64,000 nt of DNA, taken from NCBI GenBank assembly GCA_964413425.1, contig CAYPST010000003.1, positions 48,048-112,047 of the forward strand, given 5' to 3'. Below the pieces are notes generated by a model, which had not been told where the DNA came from, ran no database searches, and saw only the letters and a list, made by a program, of their open reading frames with translations. Positions 45,625-56,148 of this stretch are shown here, in pieces. The position numbers and the translations under genes are program-made. Origin of the DNA: DATFLS01 sp964413425 (GTDB taxonomy: Bacteria; Fidelibacterota; JAANXI01). Numbering within the stretch: the stretch's first letter is position 1; each line of letters begins with the position of its first letter.

Positions 45625-45804
45625 TGTACCGTCGGTGCGGAATGCAAGAGATTTTCATAAGCAGGAGATGCAGGATTGAGAGCAAGTGCAGCAGGATGGA
45701 GTAATGAAAATGAGGGCGCTGATATTCGAATTCCCGGCTAATGGTAACGCTGAATTTCAGCACTCTCACCATCCTGCAGGATAAACTCAAAAGGAGAAGA
45801 TCGG

Positions 45805-47943
45805 ATGAAACGGCTTTATAAAATATTGATAGTATGTGGAGTTCTGCTGATAGCGCTGACCGCATACTCCAAGACCAGACGTTGGCTGGAGGTGGGCTCT
45901 TTTCAAGGGCGTATTGCGGATTCAGGCAATCAGACGGTGGAAGGAAAGGGCGGAGGCGGATCGGGTTACTATTATTTCAACAATTTTTTACAGCGGGTGT
46001 TTTATACTTCCGGCTGGCATATGGCTGCTACCAACTGGGTGGATGAGAACGGGGAGACCTGGCAGATACGCATGGCAGGTGCCGGCCACGTTGGCGCTGA
46101 TGAAACAGTGAATATCTATCCGCTCCCGGACGAGGAGGGAATTACCATCAGGAGGGTGTTCAGGTATCAACCGCCCACCATAGTGGTCGACGGGATGCCC
46201 CTTCATGACCGTTTTCCACTGGAAGGCGACATTGTGGACCCGGCCCAGATTCCGGGCACTGCTGATGTTATGGTGGAATCCCGCTTCAATACTCGGCTCG
46301 GGATTACCGTGCATCAGCGGGTGCTGGGCTGGAGCCAGAAACACCATGACGATTACCACCTCTATGAATGGACGTTCACGAATACCGGCAATATCGATTA
46401 CGATGAGGAGGTGGAGCTGCCGGATCAAACGATTACGGACTTCTATTTTGCCCATGAACCGCATTATGGATGGCATAACAGTCCGGCCTTCTGGTCAAGT
46501 TATTACGGGGTATTTCCCGAGGATTCCCTGCGGATGAGTTATTTCTATTCTGCCAGGACCCCGGGCTCGGATATCGATAACATGGGAGATCCGGACTTAC
46601 AGGACGGATTCCTTCACGAGGCCAAATCCGGGAGCCATGCCTTCCTGTATGTGCAGTCATCCCCGGATGATGAATCGAATGATCCTGCGCAGCCCCAGAT
46701 GACCGGATATCTTATGCAGGGCCATACCTGGCTGAAACGGAGTGTGCAGGATTACACCGCTGATGAGCGGCAAACCCTATACAATGTTATGACGGGTGGC
46801 ACAGATGAATTTTATTCCACCTCCACTATGCACCCGAGCCCGCCGGCGTTAACACCTAACCATGAGATCCCGCCGGATCAGAAGGGCTTGGAATTCGTCC
46901 CGGAAATCCCTTGGTTCAATGCGCGCATTACCAATATGCGTACGATTGGACCATATGACCTGGAACCCGGTGAGTCTATTACAATCGCCTGGGCGAAAAC
47001 CATGGGTTCCCTGTCACCGCAACAAGCGTTTTCGGTTGGAAAGGCCTGGTTGGACGGCAATGCGGCCGCCACATGGACTGGAGACTACAAATTGCCTCCA
47101 ATGTATGATGACTATCCTGAATTGGCCCCCGCCGATAATGATAAGGCCAAAGATAGCTGGGTCTATTCCAGTGTGGACACCTTGTTCCGGAACGTGAGCA
47201 ATGCGCAGTGGAATTTTGATCACAATTATAACGTCCCGATTCCGCCGCCGCCGCCTTCCATAGAAGTCACCTCGTTCCCCAACCGGATCAACATTCAATG
47301 GGATTCCAGGGCTGAAGATGCGGATGATTTCGCTGGATACAGGGTCTACCGCGCGCAAGGAAATGCCGGTCCGACCATCAGTGAGGGGAAGTTGATCGGA
47401 GAATGGGAACGCATTTTCGAGTGTGGGGAAGGGACCGGGAATCCGGTCACGAATTCCTATGATGATGCAGCCGCTGAGCGTGGACAGGCGTATTATTATT
47501 ACGTCACCGCCTTCGATAACGCAGATGGAAATTCGGTCGGAGTGACCGGTCAAAAAGAAAGCCTGGAAAGCGGGCGATATTTGAATATGACTTCCCAGGC
47601 AGCCCATCTGACCCGGCCTCCCGGCGAAACTCTGTCTGATGTGCGGGTGGTTCCCAATCCGTTTAATATCAATGCGGCAGAACTGCAGTTCGTGGGCGAA
47701 CCCTATAAAATCATATTCATGAATCTCCCTCCCGAATGCACCATCACTATTTATTCAGAGAGCGGAGATATCGTGAAGACCATTGAACACACTGATGGCT
47801 CGGGTGATGAACCATGGGGCGATCTGGAGAATGAACATATGATTTCTTCCTCAGGGCAACGGGTGGTCAGTGGACTCTATTTTGCGAAAGTTGAGACGCC
47901 TGACGGCGAGACCACTATCGTGAAATTCGTGATTGTGCGATAG
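45805..47943 (+). CDS. Secreted 712-aa protein with FN3-like and C-terminal sorting/FlgD-like domain (trio 2)
   Basis: Paralogue of the protein at 4004 and of identical length. Shared blocks include VLGWSQKHHDDYHLYEWTFT (VLAWSQKNHDDYLIYDITFT in the other), INIQWDSRAEDADDFAGYRV, YYYYVTAFDNADGN and the C-terminal VVPNPFNINAAELQF, ITIYSESGDIVKTIEHTDG, VVSGLYFAKVETPDG. A signal peptide covers about 1-22. The family is not recognised beyond the FN3-like and sorting/FlgD-like parts. SD AAAGGAGAAG precedes the start. It lies 180 bp after the receptor and 101 bp before the porin. A role as surface ligand-binding partner of the receptor is inference. Confidence 0.8.
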   Translation: MKRLYKILIVCGVLLIALTAYSKTRRWLEVGSFQGRIADSGNQTVEGKGGGGSGYYYFNNFLQRVFYTSGWHMAATNWVDENGETWQIRMAGAGHVGADETVNIYPLPDEEGITIRRVFRYQPPTIVVDGMPLHDRFPLEGDIVDPAQIPGTADVMVESRFNTRLGITVHQRVLGWSQKHHDDYHLYEWTFTNTGNIDYDEEVELPDQTITDFYFAHEPHYGWHNSPAFWSSYYGVFPEDSLRMSYFYSARTPGSDIDNMGDPDLQDGFLHEAKSGSHAFLYVQSSPDDESNDPAQPQMTGYLMQGHTWLKRSVQDYTADERQTLYNVMTGGTDEFYSTSTMHPSPPALTPNHEIPPDQKGLEFVPEIPWFNARITNMRTIGPYDLEPGESITIAWAKTMGSLSPQQAFSVGKAWLDGNAAATWTGDYKLPPMYDDYPELAPADNDKAKDSWVYSSVDTLFRNVSNAQWNFDHNYNVPIPPPPPSIEVTSFPNRINIQWDSRAEDADDFAGYRVYRAQGNAGPTISEGKLIGEWERIFECGEGTGNPVTNSYDDAAAERGQAYYYYVTAFDNADGNSVGVTGQKESLESGRYLNMTSQAAHLTRPPGETLSDVRVVPNPFNINAAELQFVGEPYKIIFMNLPPECTITIYSESGDIVKTIEHTDGSGDEPWGDLENEHMISSSGQRVVSGLYFAKVETPDGETTIVKFVIVR

Positions 47944-48044
47944 GAATCGGTGACCATGAGGAAAATGAGTATGCAGGACAATATTACTCCAGAATATGAT
48001 TCCCTTGTGAGTTTCAAGGAAAAATCAGAAAGGACTGGGCAGCA

Positions 48045-49043
48045 ATGAAATATATTAAATACGGTATAATATATCTTGCCCTTATACTGCTGAATCTCTC
48101 TCTGGTGAGCCAGGCAGACGCGAAGATCATAAAGAAGGTTGCTCAAACCGGCTTACAATTTCTCAAAGTCGATATGGCAGCCCGGCCGGCCGCGATGGGA
48201 GGCGCTGTTACTGTCGCGATCAATGGGGCCGATGCCATGTTTTACAATCCGGCCGGATTGACGGAAATGGATGCGGCCACTGACTTCTTCGTCACCAGGA
48301 CTAATTGGTTAGCCGATATCGAATATACCGCCGGGGCACTGGCGAGAGATCTGGGCAATTGGGGGGTGATCGGGGTCAATTTTATTTCTAGTGATTACGG
48401 GCGGGTCATCGGGACCAGAGTGACGGATACGGAGCAGGGATTTGAGGAAACCGGTGATCTGGAAGTCGGAGCGTACGCCATCGGGCTCTCCTATGCGCGG
48501 GCATTAACCAATAAGTTCCAGGTAGGCGGGCAGGTGAAATTCGCCGCTCAGCAGTTGGGCTCCAACCTGATGCCCAACGGCACGACCAGGACGAACAAGG
48601 TGTCTGGCCTGGCATATGACTTCGGTACTATCTTCTACCCGGGATTTCGAAGCTTCCGCCTTGGTATGAGCGTCCGGAATTTTTCCCCGCAGTTCAAATA
48701 TGAAGACGATCCTTTTCAGCTTCCGCTGACGTTTCGAATCGGGTTCGCCATGGATGTCCTGGATTTGGTCGGCGGGATGTCGGATCATGCCCTGATTGTA
48801 GATGTGGACGCACTCCATCCCCGGGATTTCTATGAGAGGTTACACCTGGGAGCCGAATATTGGTACGCCGATATGATTGCACTCCGTGCGGGCTATAAAA
48901 CTAATTACGATGAAGAAGGGTTGGCCCTGGGGTTCGGTCTTGATTATGATATCCTGGGCATGGGACTGCAGATTGATTACTCGTACTCTCATATGGGGAG
49001 TCTGAGTAACGTCAATCGCTTCACCATCGGAGGTACCTTTTAA
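48045..49043 (+). CDS. PorV/PorQ-family outer-membrane protein (trio 2)
   Basis: A 332-aa barrel protein, paralogous to the one at 6207. After the signal peptide it reads VAQTGLQFLKVDMAARPAAMGGA and AMFYNPAGLTEM, and ends NVNRFTIGGTF. Most of the barrel (for example LRAGYKTNYDEEGLALGFGL) matches the first copy closely, more so than the receptors do, suggesting that its partners vary more than it does. It probably sits in the outer membrane and works with the 712-aa protein before it. Confidence 0.85.
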   Translation: MKYIKYGIIYLALILLNLSLVSQADAKIIKKVAQTGLQFLKVDMAARPAAMGGAVTVAINGADAMFYNPAGLTEMDAATDFFVTRTNWLADIEYTAGALARDLGNWGVIGVNFISSDYGRVIGTRVTDTEQGFEETGDLEVGAYAIGLSYARALTNKFQVGGQVKFAAQQLGSNLMPNGTTRTNKVSGLAYDFGTIFYPGFRSFRLGMSVRNFSPQFKYEDDPFQLPLTFRIGFAMDVLDLVGGMSDHALIVDVDALHPRDFYERLHLGAEYWYADMIALRAGYKTNYDEEGLALGFGLDYDILGMGLQIDYSYSHMGSLSNVNRFTIGGTF

Positions 49044-49295
49044 GTCAGTTACATATATTATTTCTCCAACAAAAGAGGATGTGCTGGCTTCGCAGCGGAG
49101 AACAAACTGAGGATACTACAGGATTTTACTCACCAGAACCACAGCCATTTTGTTGAGGGGAAAAAATCTTTATTTCCTGCTGTTCCCTCAGTTGGAAGGG
49201 ACTGATCCGGTAGTGGAATCTAACCTGCTGCAAATTTTCTGCAACTCGTCAGAACGCACCGTGAATCTAAACACTCTGGGAAGGTGATAAACATA

Positions 49296-50759
49296 ATGCA
49301 CCGACGGAATTTCCTGAGGATAACCGGACTTGCAATGGGCAGTCTGTTCTTCGCCAGCAGAGGATTCGGGCAGACGCCGCTCTCATGGAAACCAAATATT
49401 CTGTTCATATTGATTGATGACCTCGGCTGGGCGGATCTCCCGGTGTATGGCAATTCGTTCCATGAGACTCCCAACCTGGATCAATTCACCCGGGAGGGCA
49501 TGAAATTCACAGACGCCTATGCGGCAGGCCCGACCTGTTCGCCAACCAGAGGCAGCATTCTCACAGGACGATACACACCCCGTACCGGAATCACCCAGCA
49601 TATTATCGGGCACTGGCGGCCTTTTGCGAAACTTGCGGACCCGGATAATCGGCAGGAATACCTACCACCGGAAGAAGTGACCATTGCAGAACTGCTGAAG
49701 TCCGCAGGATATCGAACGGCTCACTTTGGCAAGTGGCATCTGGGAGGTTCGGAACACCATCCGGGGCTCCAGGGATTCGATGACTGGATCATCCAGCATG
49801 GGGCACATTATGAGTATCGTCTGGATTCCAGCCGTGATTTCGGGTTGAATACAGACCAGTACTTAACAAACACGTTGACCCATGCCACTATTCAATTCAT
49901 GCGTGAAAATAAGAACCTGCCCTTCTTTGTCCATCTCTCGCATAAATCGGTGCATGTGCCTTTGGATGCGCGTGAGGATCTGATAGACAAATACCGGCAG
50001 AAAGAGGGACCACCCAACCGACCTAATAATCCGGTATATGCAGCAATGATTGAACAGTTGGATGCCAGTATCGGACACTTGCTCACGGCTCTGGATGACC
50101 TGAGGCTTCGAGAGAACACCCTGGTGGTCTTTTATTCTGACAACGGTGGGTTGCGCATGCGGTTTGATAAAAAACCGGTAGCGCCCAAACACTCAGAAAA
50201 CAATGTGGCAACCACCAATTTGCCACTGCGGGATGAAAAGGGAAGTCTCTATGAGGGCGGGATCCGGGTACCGCTTATGGTCCGATTTCCCGGTGTGGTT
50301 GAGGCAGGGACTGAATGCCACACGCCAGTGAACAGTATTGATTTCTTGCCGACATTCCTGGAAATCGCAGGCACCAGTGCGCCATCGACGGTGAGTATAG
50401 ATGGTGAAAGCCTGTTGCCGTTATTCCGTCAATCCGATTCACTGTGTCGGGAAGCCCTGTACTGGCATTTTCCACACTACCATCATACCAGCCCTGCTGG
50501 GGCGATTCGTGCAGGTGATTGGAAGCTGATAGAATATTTCAATGGGGATCCGGTCGAGTTATACAATTTGAATGGCGACCTTGGAGAACAGAACAATCTC
50601 GCGAAGGAACATCCCGAGCAGGTTACCAGATTGCTGCGCATGCTGACGGCATGGCGTGATTCGGTGGGGGCAAAGATGCCGGAAGAGAATTTCTATTATG
50701 ATCCCAGTCGGGAACATGAGTGGGCTCCCAGACACCAAAAACCTTTTTTCCATAGTTAA
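49296..50759 (+). CDS. S1-family sulfatase 1
   Basis: Type I formylglycine-dependent sulfatase that should hydrolyse a sugar sulfate ester. MHRRNFLRITGLAMGSLFFASRG is a twin-arginine signal. ILFILIDDLGWADL carries the metal-binding Asp pair (D41, D42), and CSPTRGSILTGRY (C81) is the maturation motif, with the standard C-x-P-x-R. HFGKWHLGG and VFYSDNGG are further active-site blocks. Length 487 aa. ATG 49296 is preferred over GTG 49284. It is the first of five sulfatases and begins 253 bp after the second trio. The position of the sulfate cleaved is not predictable from sequence alone. Confidence 0.92.
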   Translation: MHRRNFLRITGLAMGSLFFASRGFGQTPLSWKPNILFILIDDLGWADLPVYGNSFHETPNLDQFTREGMKFTDAYAAGPTCSPTRGSILTGRYTPRTGITQHIIGHWRPFAKLADPDNRQEYLPPEEVTIAELLKSAGYRTAHFGKWHLGGSEHHPGLQGFDDWIIQHGAHYEYRLDSSRDFGLNTDQYLTNTLTHATIQFMRENKNLPFFVHLSHKSVHVPLDAREDLIDKYRQKEGPPNRPNNPVYAAMIEQLDASIGHLLTALDDLRLRENTLVVFYSDNGGLRMRFDKKPVAPKHSENNVATTNLPLRDEKGSLYEGGIRVPLMVRFPGVVEAGTECHTPVNSIDFLPTFLEIAGTSAPSTVSIDGESLLPLFRQSDSLCREALYWHFPHYHHTSPAGAIRAGDWKLIEYFNGDPVELYNLNGDLGEQNNLAKEHPEQVTRLLRMLTAWRDSVGAKMPEENFYYDPSREHEWAPRHQKPFFHS

Positions 50760-51383
50760 TACTTGAGACCTCAAGGTATGAAAAAGAATGCATGATTTTC
50801 ATGAAGGATTCGTGAATAGGATTTATAAATATAGATGATCAAAGTAAGTGGATGCCAGAGTGCCACAAATAAGTGTTTATAACCCGAGCGAATGCCCAAA
50901 CCGATCCCGCCGGATCTGGGAAAACCGTATAAAGGAAACCGGAAATCTCCTCAAACTGCGGTAACTGCATGTTCACAGGAGGTTTGCTCTCTACGCACCT
51001 GGTTTCGTGGTGTCAGAAAGATATGAATTTCTATCAGGATAAAAGAGTTTTTTCGCAGAAATCTATTGCGATGAAGAGGGTTCATAATTTTTCATAGTGA
51101 AGAACGACCCGAAAATCCAGTAAGACATCCTGCGGAAGAAATACACACATCACAATTGGGAACGAGCGAGGTGGTTCCAGCTCTTAAATCGACTAATTTT
51201 ATAAACAGAGTTGGGAGTGAGAGGGCGAAGCCATATAAGAGAATTACAGGATAGTTTCACCGGATATTTTAAACCATAGCAGTTCGGGAAACCATGGACA
51301 CTGATATGAGACAATTATTCCACTCATAAAACATTTGGTTACTACAGGCAAATGAAAAGCGAAAAGTGAAAGGGAATTTCTCC
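50760..51383. other. 624-bp gap without a recognisable gene
   Basis: A small hairpin (CTTGA-GACC-TCAAG at 50762-50775) follows the sulfatase stop. The rest shows no coding frame, long repeat or clear operator that I can support. An A-rich AAAGGGA (51369-51375) precedes the next start. Confidence 0.35.
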
Positions 51384-52886
51384 ATGGAACGACGAGAGTT
51401 TTTGCGATATCTGATGATTGGAGCAGCCGGCAGTACGATTTATCCGGCGGGACTCACCGCCCGGTCCTCCCGGCAACAGTCATCCCGACCGAATATTATC
51501 GTAGTGTTTGCCGATCAGATGCGGTCTCAGGTATTAGGATGCTATGGCAGTCAACAGGTGCGGACACCTCATTTCGATCATCTGGCGTCGGAAGGGGTTC
51601 GGTTTACCAATGCGCTCAGCTCTTACCCCGTGTGTTCACCTTTTCGGGCCATGTTGATGACGGGACAATATCCCATGGCCAATGGGACCGTTTATAATGA
51701 TGTAGCCCTGAAAGATGGTCTACCGACGATCGCGAAGGTGTGCAAGGAAAATGGATATGCAACCGGCTATATCGGTAAGTGGCATCTGGAATGGCATCGG
51801 AATCCATTTGTTCCTAAAACCCGCCGACAGGGATTCGACTATTGGGCGGTTCGGAATTGCAGCCATGATCATTTCGATTCATTTTACTGCAGTGACTCCC
51901 CACAGCGCACACCTCTGCAGGGTTATGAACCTGAGGCTCAAACCCAACTGGCTGCGGAATATATCCAGCACAATCGGAATGAACCCTTCTGCCTCTTTAT
52001 GTCCTGGGGACCACCTCATCCTCCGTACAAGGCGCCGGAATCCTATGCACAGAAGTATCCTAAGTCTGAGATTTCATTTCGGTCAAACGTCTGGGAGCGC
52101 CGGATCGTGGATGAGTTAATCATGGACGATTCTGTTCGAGTCTCGGCTGATGAGGCAGCGCAACGAGCGCATCGTCGGGAGATTGTCGAAGATGAGCATC
52201 GCCTGCGAACAGTCATAAGGGAGTATTATGCTGCCACTGAAGCTCTCGATGATAGTATGGGTCGACTGATGGAAGCCATCGACCAGGCGGGAATCCGGGA
52301 GAATACCATCTTACTGTTCACTTCGGATCATGGGGACATGCTGGGTTCCCATCGGATGATTTCCAAACAAGCTCCACATGAAGAATCGATCTCAATTCCA
52401 TTTCTCCTGCGTTTTCCAAAACGGATTCCGGCGGGAATCACCACAGATGCCCTGCTCTCACCAATCGATATTATGCCGACACTCTTGGATTTAGCAGGCT
52501 TGCCTTGCCCGGATTCAGTGGATGGCAAGGCATTCACTGAAGCAGCGCTGGGGGAGCGGTCCGATCAACGGGATGCGGTCCTGTTGATGAAGATGTATCC
52601 GGGCGGGAATCCCTATAAAGTGAACGCCATCCGGGAATGGCGGGGAGTTCGCACCAAGCGGTATACCTATGCCAGACTGGTACACAGCGGCCCCTGGATT
52701 CTGTATGACAATGCCGCAGATCCATATCAGATGCGTAATTTGATAGACCACCCCCTATATGCAGAGGTTCGGTTAAGACTGGAACATACCATGAAACGCC
52801 TTCTCGAAGAAGCGAATGATCCGGTGGATCCTGAGAAAATCATCGAATATAAGGAGAGGCGCAAATCCAATCATAACAAAGGGTAA
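51384..52886 (+). CDS. S1-family sulfatase 2
   Basis: A 500-aa sulfatase with a Tat-type signal (MERREFLRYLMIGAAGS). IIVVFADQMRSQVLG carries D44-Q45 of the metal site, CSPFRAMLMTGQYP (C84) is the formylglycine motif, and IGKWHLEW and TSDHGDMLGSH are conserved. The C-terminal subdomain has VRTKRYTYARLVHSGPW. It resembles the choline-sulfatase/mucin-desulfating type rather than the gene before it. AAAGGGA at 51369-51375 supports ATG 51384; GTG 51366 is an alternative. Confidence 0.9.
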   Translation: MERREFLRYLMIGAAGSTIYPAGLTARSSRQQSSRPNIIVVFADQMRSQVLGCYGSQQVRTPHFDHLASEGVRFTNALSSYPVCSPFRAMLMTGQYPMANGTVYNDVALKDGLPTIAKVCKENGYATGYIGKWHLEWHRNPFVPKTRRQGFDYWAVRNCSHDHFDSFYCSDSPQRTPLQGYEPEAQTQLAAEYIQHNRNEPFCLFMSWGPPHPPYKAPESYAQKYPKSEISFRSNVWERRIVDELIMDDSVRVSADEAAQRAHRREIVEDEHRLRTVIREYYAATEALDDSMGRLMEAIDQAGIRENTILLFTSDHGDMLGSHRMISKQAPHEESISIPFLLRFPKRIPAGITTDALLSPIDIMPTLLDLAGLPCPDSVDGKAFTEAALGERSDQRDAVLLMKMYPGGNPYKVNAIREWRGVRTKRYTYARLVHSGPWILYDNAADPYQMRNLIDHPLYAEVRLRLEHTMKRLLEEANDPVDPEKIIEYKERRKSNHNKG

Positions 52887-53109
52887 TTGATTCCTTTATA
52901 TTATCGGGACAGCATCTATTATTAATTTCACCAGACGATTACGTAAAAAAATAAACCGGCAAGATGGATACCAGGACAAGTATGGTACAGATATCATACT
53001 CAAAACGGAAATACCATTATTACTTCTGAATTATACCTGGCTTGCTGAATGGCTGAGGGCAGTATGTGCCAAGCTTCATCGGTAGAGAAAACGGCAGGAG
53101 CAACAGAAA

Positions 53110-54330
53110 GTGAAAAAGATTTTTACAATAGTCAGTATCGCGATGTTGTTGATTGGTTTAGTAGTCGTATCCTGCACAGAGAATGGGTGGGATCGCCGAA
53201 CGGGTGGTCGGGATGGGACCGGTAACAAAGAATATTTAATCGCCGCTCTGGTCTGGCCTGCCTATCACCAGGAGCCGCTGATGAAGGAGTTTTACCGGGG
53301 AGATATCGGTGAGTGGGAGCGGATCCGGGATGCCAGACCGAAGTTTGAAGGGCATATACAACCAAGATATCCATTGTGGGGATATGTGATGGAGGACAAC
53401 CCGGAGGTGATGGAGATGAAGATTGACGTCGCAGCAAAGTATGGAGTCGATATCTTTATCTATGATTGGTATTGGTACAATGAGGGCCCATATCTGGAAG
53501 AAGCATTAGATGATGGCTATCTGAAGGCCGAGAACAACGATAAGGTAAAATTCTACATCATGTGGGCCAATCATGACGCCCGCACGGTATGGGATATCGA
53601 CCGGTCTGATAGCATCAGGACCGTATGGCCCGGCACGGTCGACCGGAAAAATTTTGAAACGGTGGTGGCGCGAGTCATTAATAAGTATTTTCACCATTCT
53701 TCGTATTTTAAGATCCACGGGGAACCGGTATTCAATATTTACGATCTGGCCAACTTGATCAAGGGTTTGGGTGGCATTGATCAGACGGAAGATGCCCTGA
53801 ACTATTTCAGATCTGAGGTAAAAAAATCCGGATTCCCGGGACTGCACCTCCAGTTGATGCTGAGAAATTCCATGATGCAGGATGAATCCGTGGACAGCGG
53901 GGGAAGCGTAACCCACACAGAGGTGAAGCGTCTTGGGTTTTCCAGCTTGACCCATTACCAGTGGGTACACGTGGCCGGTAGCGGTAAAGACTATGTGGAC
54001 TGGGGTATGGAAGCGATTAAACAGTGGCCACAATATGAGAAAACCTTCGGAATCCCTTACCTTCCCCATGTGTCTATCGGCTGGGATAATAACCCCCGTT
54101 TTAAAGAACGGAGACCGATTGTCCGGAACAGCATTCCGGAAGCATTTAAGTCCTTTTTAATCAAGGCGAAACAGTACCTGGATCACCGCCAGAACCAGCC
54201 CCAGATCATTACGGTGAACGCCTGGAACGAATGGGTGGAAGGGAGCTACCTGGAACCGGATATGCGACATGGATTTGGTTATCTGGAAACCCTGCAGAGT
54301 GCGATGTCGACAGATTACATAAGACCATGA
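53110..54330 (+). CDS. WbsX/GH99-like domain lipoprotein
   Basis: A 406-aa protein with a lipoprotein signal (lipobox VVVSC near residue 22), so probably anchored in the outer membrane or periplasm. IFIYDWYWYNEGPYLEEALD and the C-terminal ITVNAWNEWVEGSYLEPD are the signatures of the WbsX-type glycosyl family (related to GH71/GH99 and often annotated as glycosyltransferase WbsX). In polysaccharide loci such proteins are probably endo-acting glycoside hydrolases; that is inference. GTG is used as start with AGGAG at 53096-53100. It lies between sulfatases, which makes it the best candidate in the window for a backbone-cutting enzyme. Confidence 0.8.
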   Translation: MKKIFTIVSIAMLLIGLVVVSCTENGWDRRTGGRDGTGNKEYLIAALVWPAYHQEPLMKEFYRGDIGEWERIRDARPKFEGHIQPRYPLWGYVMEDNPEVMEMKIDVAAKYGVDIFIYDWYWYNEGPYLEEALDDGYLKAENNDKVKFYIMWANHDARTVWDIDRSDSIRTVWPGTVDRKNFETVVARVINKYFHHSSYFKIHGEPVFNIYDLANLIKGLGGIDQTEDALNYFRSEVKKSGFPGLHLQLMLRNSMMQDESVDSGGSVTHTEVKRLGFSSLTHYQWVHVAGSGKDYVDWGMEAIKQWPQYEKTFGIPYLPHVSIGWDNNPRFKERRPIVRNSIPEAFKSFLIKAKQYLDHRQNQPQIITVNAWNEWVEGSYLEPDMRHGFGYLETLQSAMSTDYIRP

Positions 54331-54696
54331 GTTTCTGCATATGGTTACAAGGTCACTACAGCGAAAAGGGAACGCCCGTTAGACATGCCCGGAGATACCG
54401 TTATCTGGAGGAGAAGAACCTGAGTAAAAAATATGTAAGTAATTTGGCTGTAAATAACGAAAGAGAATCTATGAACATTCACATTCTTCTCAATACCCTC
54501 CTTCTGGCTTTTCATAGTCTGTGCAGACCACATAAGCATGTACCGGTTCAATGCAAATATCCGGGAATGACGGAAGTTTCCGCATTTTTTCATGAATATA
54601 TCAAGCAACTGTTATCGGTGAATTTCTTTCGGATATGTAGAGGCTCTTGATCTACAATTAGGAAATATGCAACAGGCGATAAAGGAGAATACTTTT
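54331..54696. other. 366-bp gap without a supported gene
   Basis: Short frames exist in both directions but none has an SD, a signal or a family resemblance. AAAGGAG at 54681-54687 belongs to the next sulfatase. No repeat or operator is evident. Confidence 0.35.
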
Positions 54697-56148
54697 ATGG
54701 ACTCCAAGGAATCCGCAGGAATAAGTCAAAATGGATCACCCCAGTCAAGACGTCATTTTCTCAAAATTATGGCAGCCGGACTATCCACATCGGCCTTGTC
54801 CGGCATCGGCTCCTTCTTAGGTATAAAAACTGTTTCTGGGCGAACCAGACCTAATATCCTGTTTATCTTTTCGGATCAGCAGCACTGGGAAGCTGCCGGA
54901 TATCAGGCCCCTTTCTTTACAACTCCGCATCTGGATCAACTGGCAGAAGAGAGTGTGGTGTTTGACCGTATGTTCTGTCCCACTCCCCAGTGTTCGCCAA
55001 CCCGGTCATCGATTTTGACCGGGCTCTATCCGTCGAAAACCGGTGTGATGGGGAATGTGGGGGCTTCTGGCGGTGAACCGCTGGCAATGGAGACTATAGG
55101 GCGGGAACTGCAGCAGGGTGGCTACCAGACCGGATATTTTGGAAAGTGGCACCTGGGAGGGAATACGCTGGCGAATACAGGATGGGATGAGGAGTGGAAA
55201 CAGGTGGGTGATCCGGAGGTGACTGAGCGTGGCACAGATTTTTTAACCAGGCATGCTCGGGATGATCAGCCGTTTGCTCTTTTCCTGTCCTATCACAATC
55301 CACATGACGTGTATCACATCACGCCGGATTCATTCTACCTGCGCCCACCGGATGTGCGCGAAAAGATCAGGGAGACTCCGCTGCCGCCCTGCTGGGAGAA
55401 AGAGTCCTTTGAGGGGAAGCCCCCCGTGCAGAAAGAATATATGACGGATAATCAGGGCCGGCGGTTATATCGACAACCGGAAAAATTGTGGCAGTATTAC
55501 CGATCGTTCTATCGGGAGAAAACGCGGTTGTATGATCAGGAGGTGGGCAAGGTGCTGCAGATCGTCCGAACGCTGGATCTCCTGGAGAATACTCTGCTCA
55601 TTGTCACCTCGGATCACGGCGACATGGATACGCACCACCGGATGGTGTTCAAGGGGCCGTTCATGTATGAACATATGGTGCGCATACCGCTGATGATTCG
55701 GGTGCCCTCGGCTTTCGGAGGTGAAGGGCCTCGTCGGATTCGACAGTATGATGCGATCTCCACGGATCTCGCGCCGACCATTCGTGATTTTGCGGGGCTG
55801 GAGCAGAAGGCGGCTGATGGGTATTCGCTGCGACCATTTCTGACCGGCGGTGCTCCTCGAAATGTGCGGAAATATGTCATTGGTCAGTATTATAGCAAGC
55901 AGCAATGGGTAAGCCCCATTCGCATGATTCGAACGGATCGTTATAAGTATAATGTCTACATTCATTACGGTGAGGAGCTGTATGATTTGCAGCGCGATCC
56001 ATACGAATTGATCAATCAGGCAGAGAATGCTGACTATCAGAAGGTAAAAAAGGATCTCCGGGTTACGCTGGATACCTGGATAGAGCGAAACTATGATCCG
56101 TTTTACTCGCTACATGCCACCAATCAGGATGGGAAAGTAATTGGGTGA
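54697..56148 (+). CDS. S1-family sulfatase 3
   Basis: A 483-aa sulfatase. A twin-arginine signal lies at about 18-38 (SRRHFLKIMAAGLSTSALS), after a longer-than-usual leader. ILFIFSDQQHW has the metal ligands, CSPTRSSILTGLYP (C99) is a standard C-x-P-x-R formylglycine motif, and FGKWHLGGN and VTSDHGDMDTHH are conserved. ATG 54697 is chosen because AAAGGAG at 54681-54687 lies nine bases upstream; ATG 54667 would place the SD inside the gene. Confidence 0.9.
   Translation: MDSKESAGISQNGSPQSRRHFLKIMAAGLSTSALSGIGSFLGIKTVSGRTRPNILFIFSDQQHWEAAGYQAPFFTTPHLDQLAEESVVFDRMFCPTPQCSPTRSSILTGLYPSKTGVMGNVGASGGEPLAMETIGRELQQGGYQTGYFGKWHLGGNTLANTGWDEEWKQVGDPEVTERGTDFLTRHARDDQPFALFLSYHNPHDVYHITPDSFYLRPPDVREKIRETPLPPCWEKESFEGKPPVQKEYMTDNQGRRLYRQPEKLWQYYRSFYREKTRLYDQEVGKVLQIVRTLDLLENTLLIVTSDHGDMDTHHRMVFKGPFMYEHMVRIPLMIRVPSAFGGEGPRRIRQYDAISTDLAPTIRDFAGLEQKAADGYSLRPFLTGGAPRNVRKYVIGQYYSKQQWVSPIRMIRTDRYKYNVYIHYGEELYDLQRDPYELINQAENADYQKVKKDLRVTLDTWIERNYDPFYSLHATNQDGKVIG

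Noticed and set aside
54231..54650. 139-codon + strand frame overlapping the WbsX gene end
   Set aside because: Starts inside the WbsX coding sequence in another frame and has no recognisable domain.
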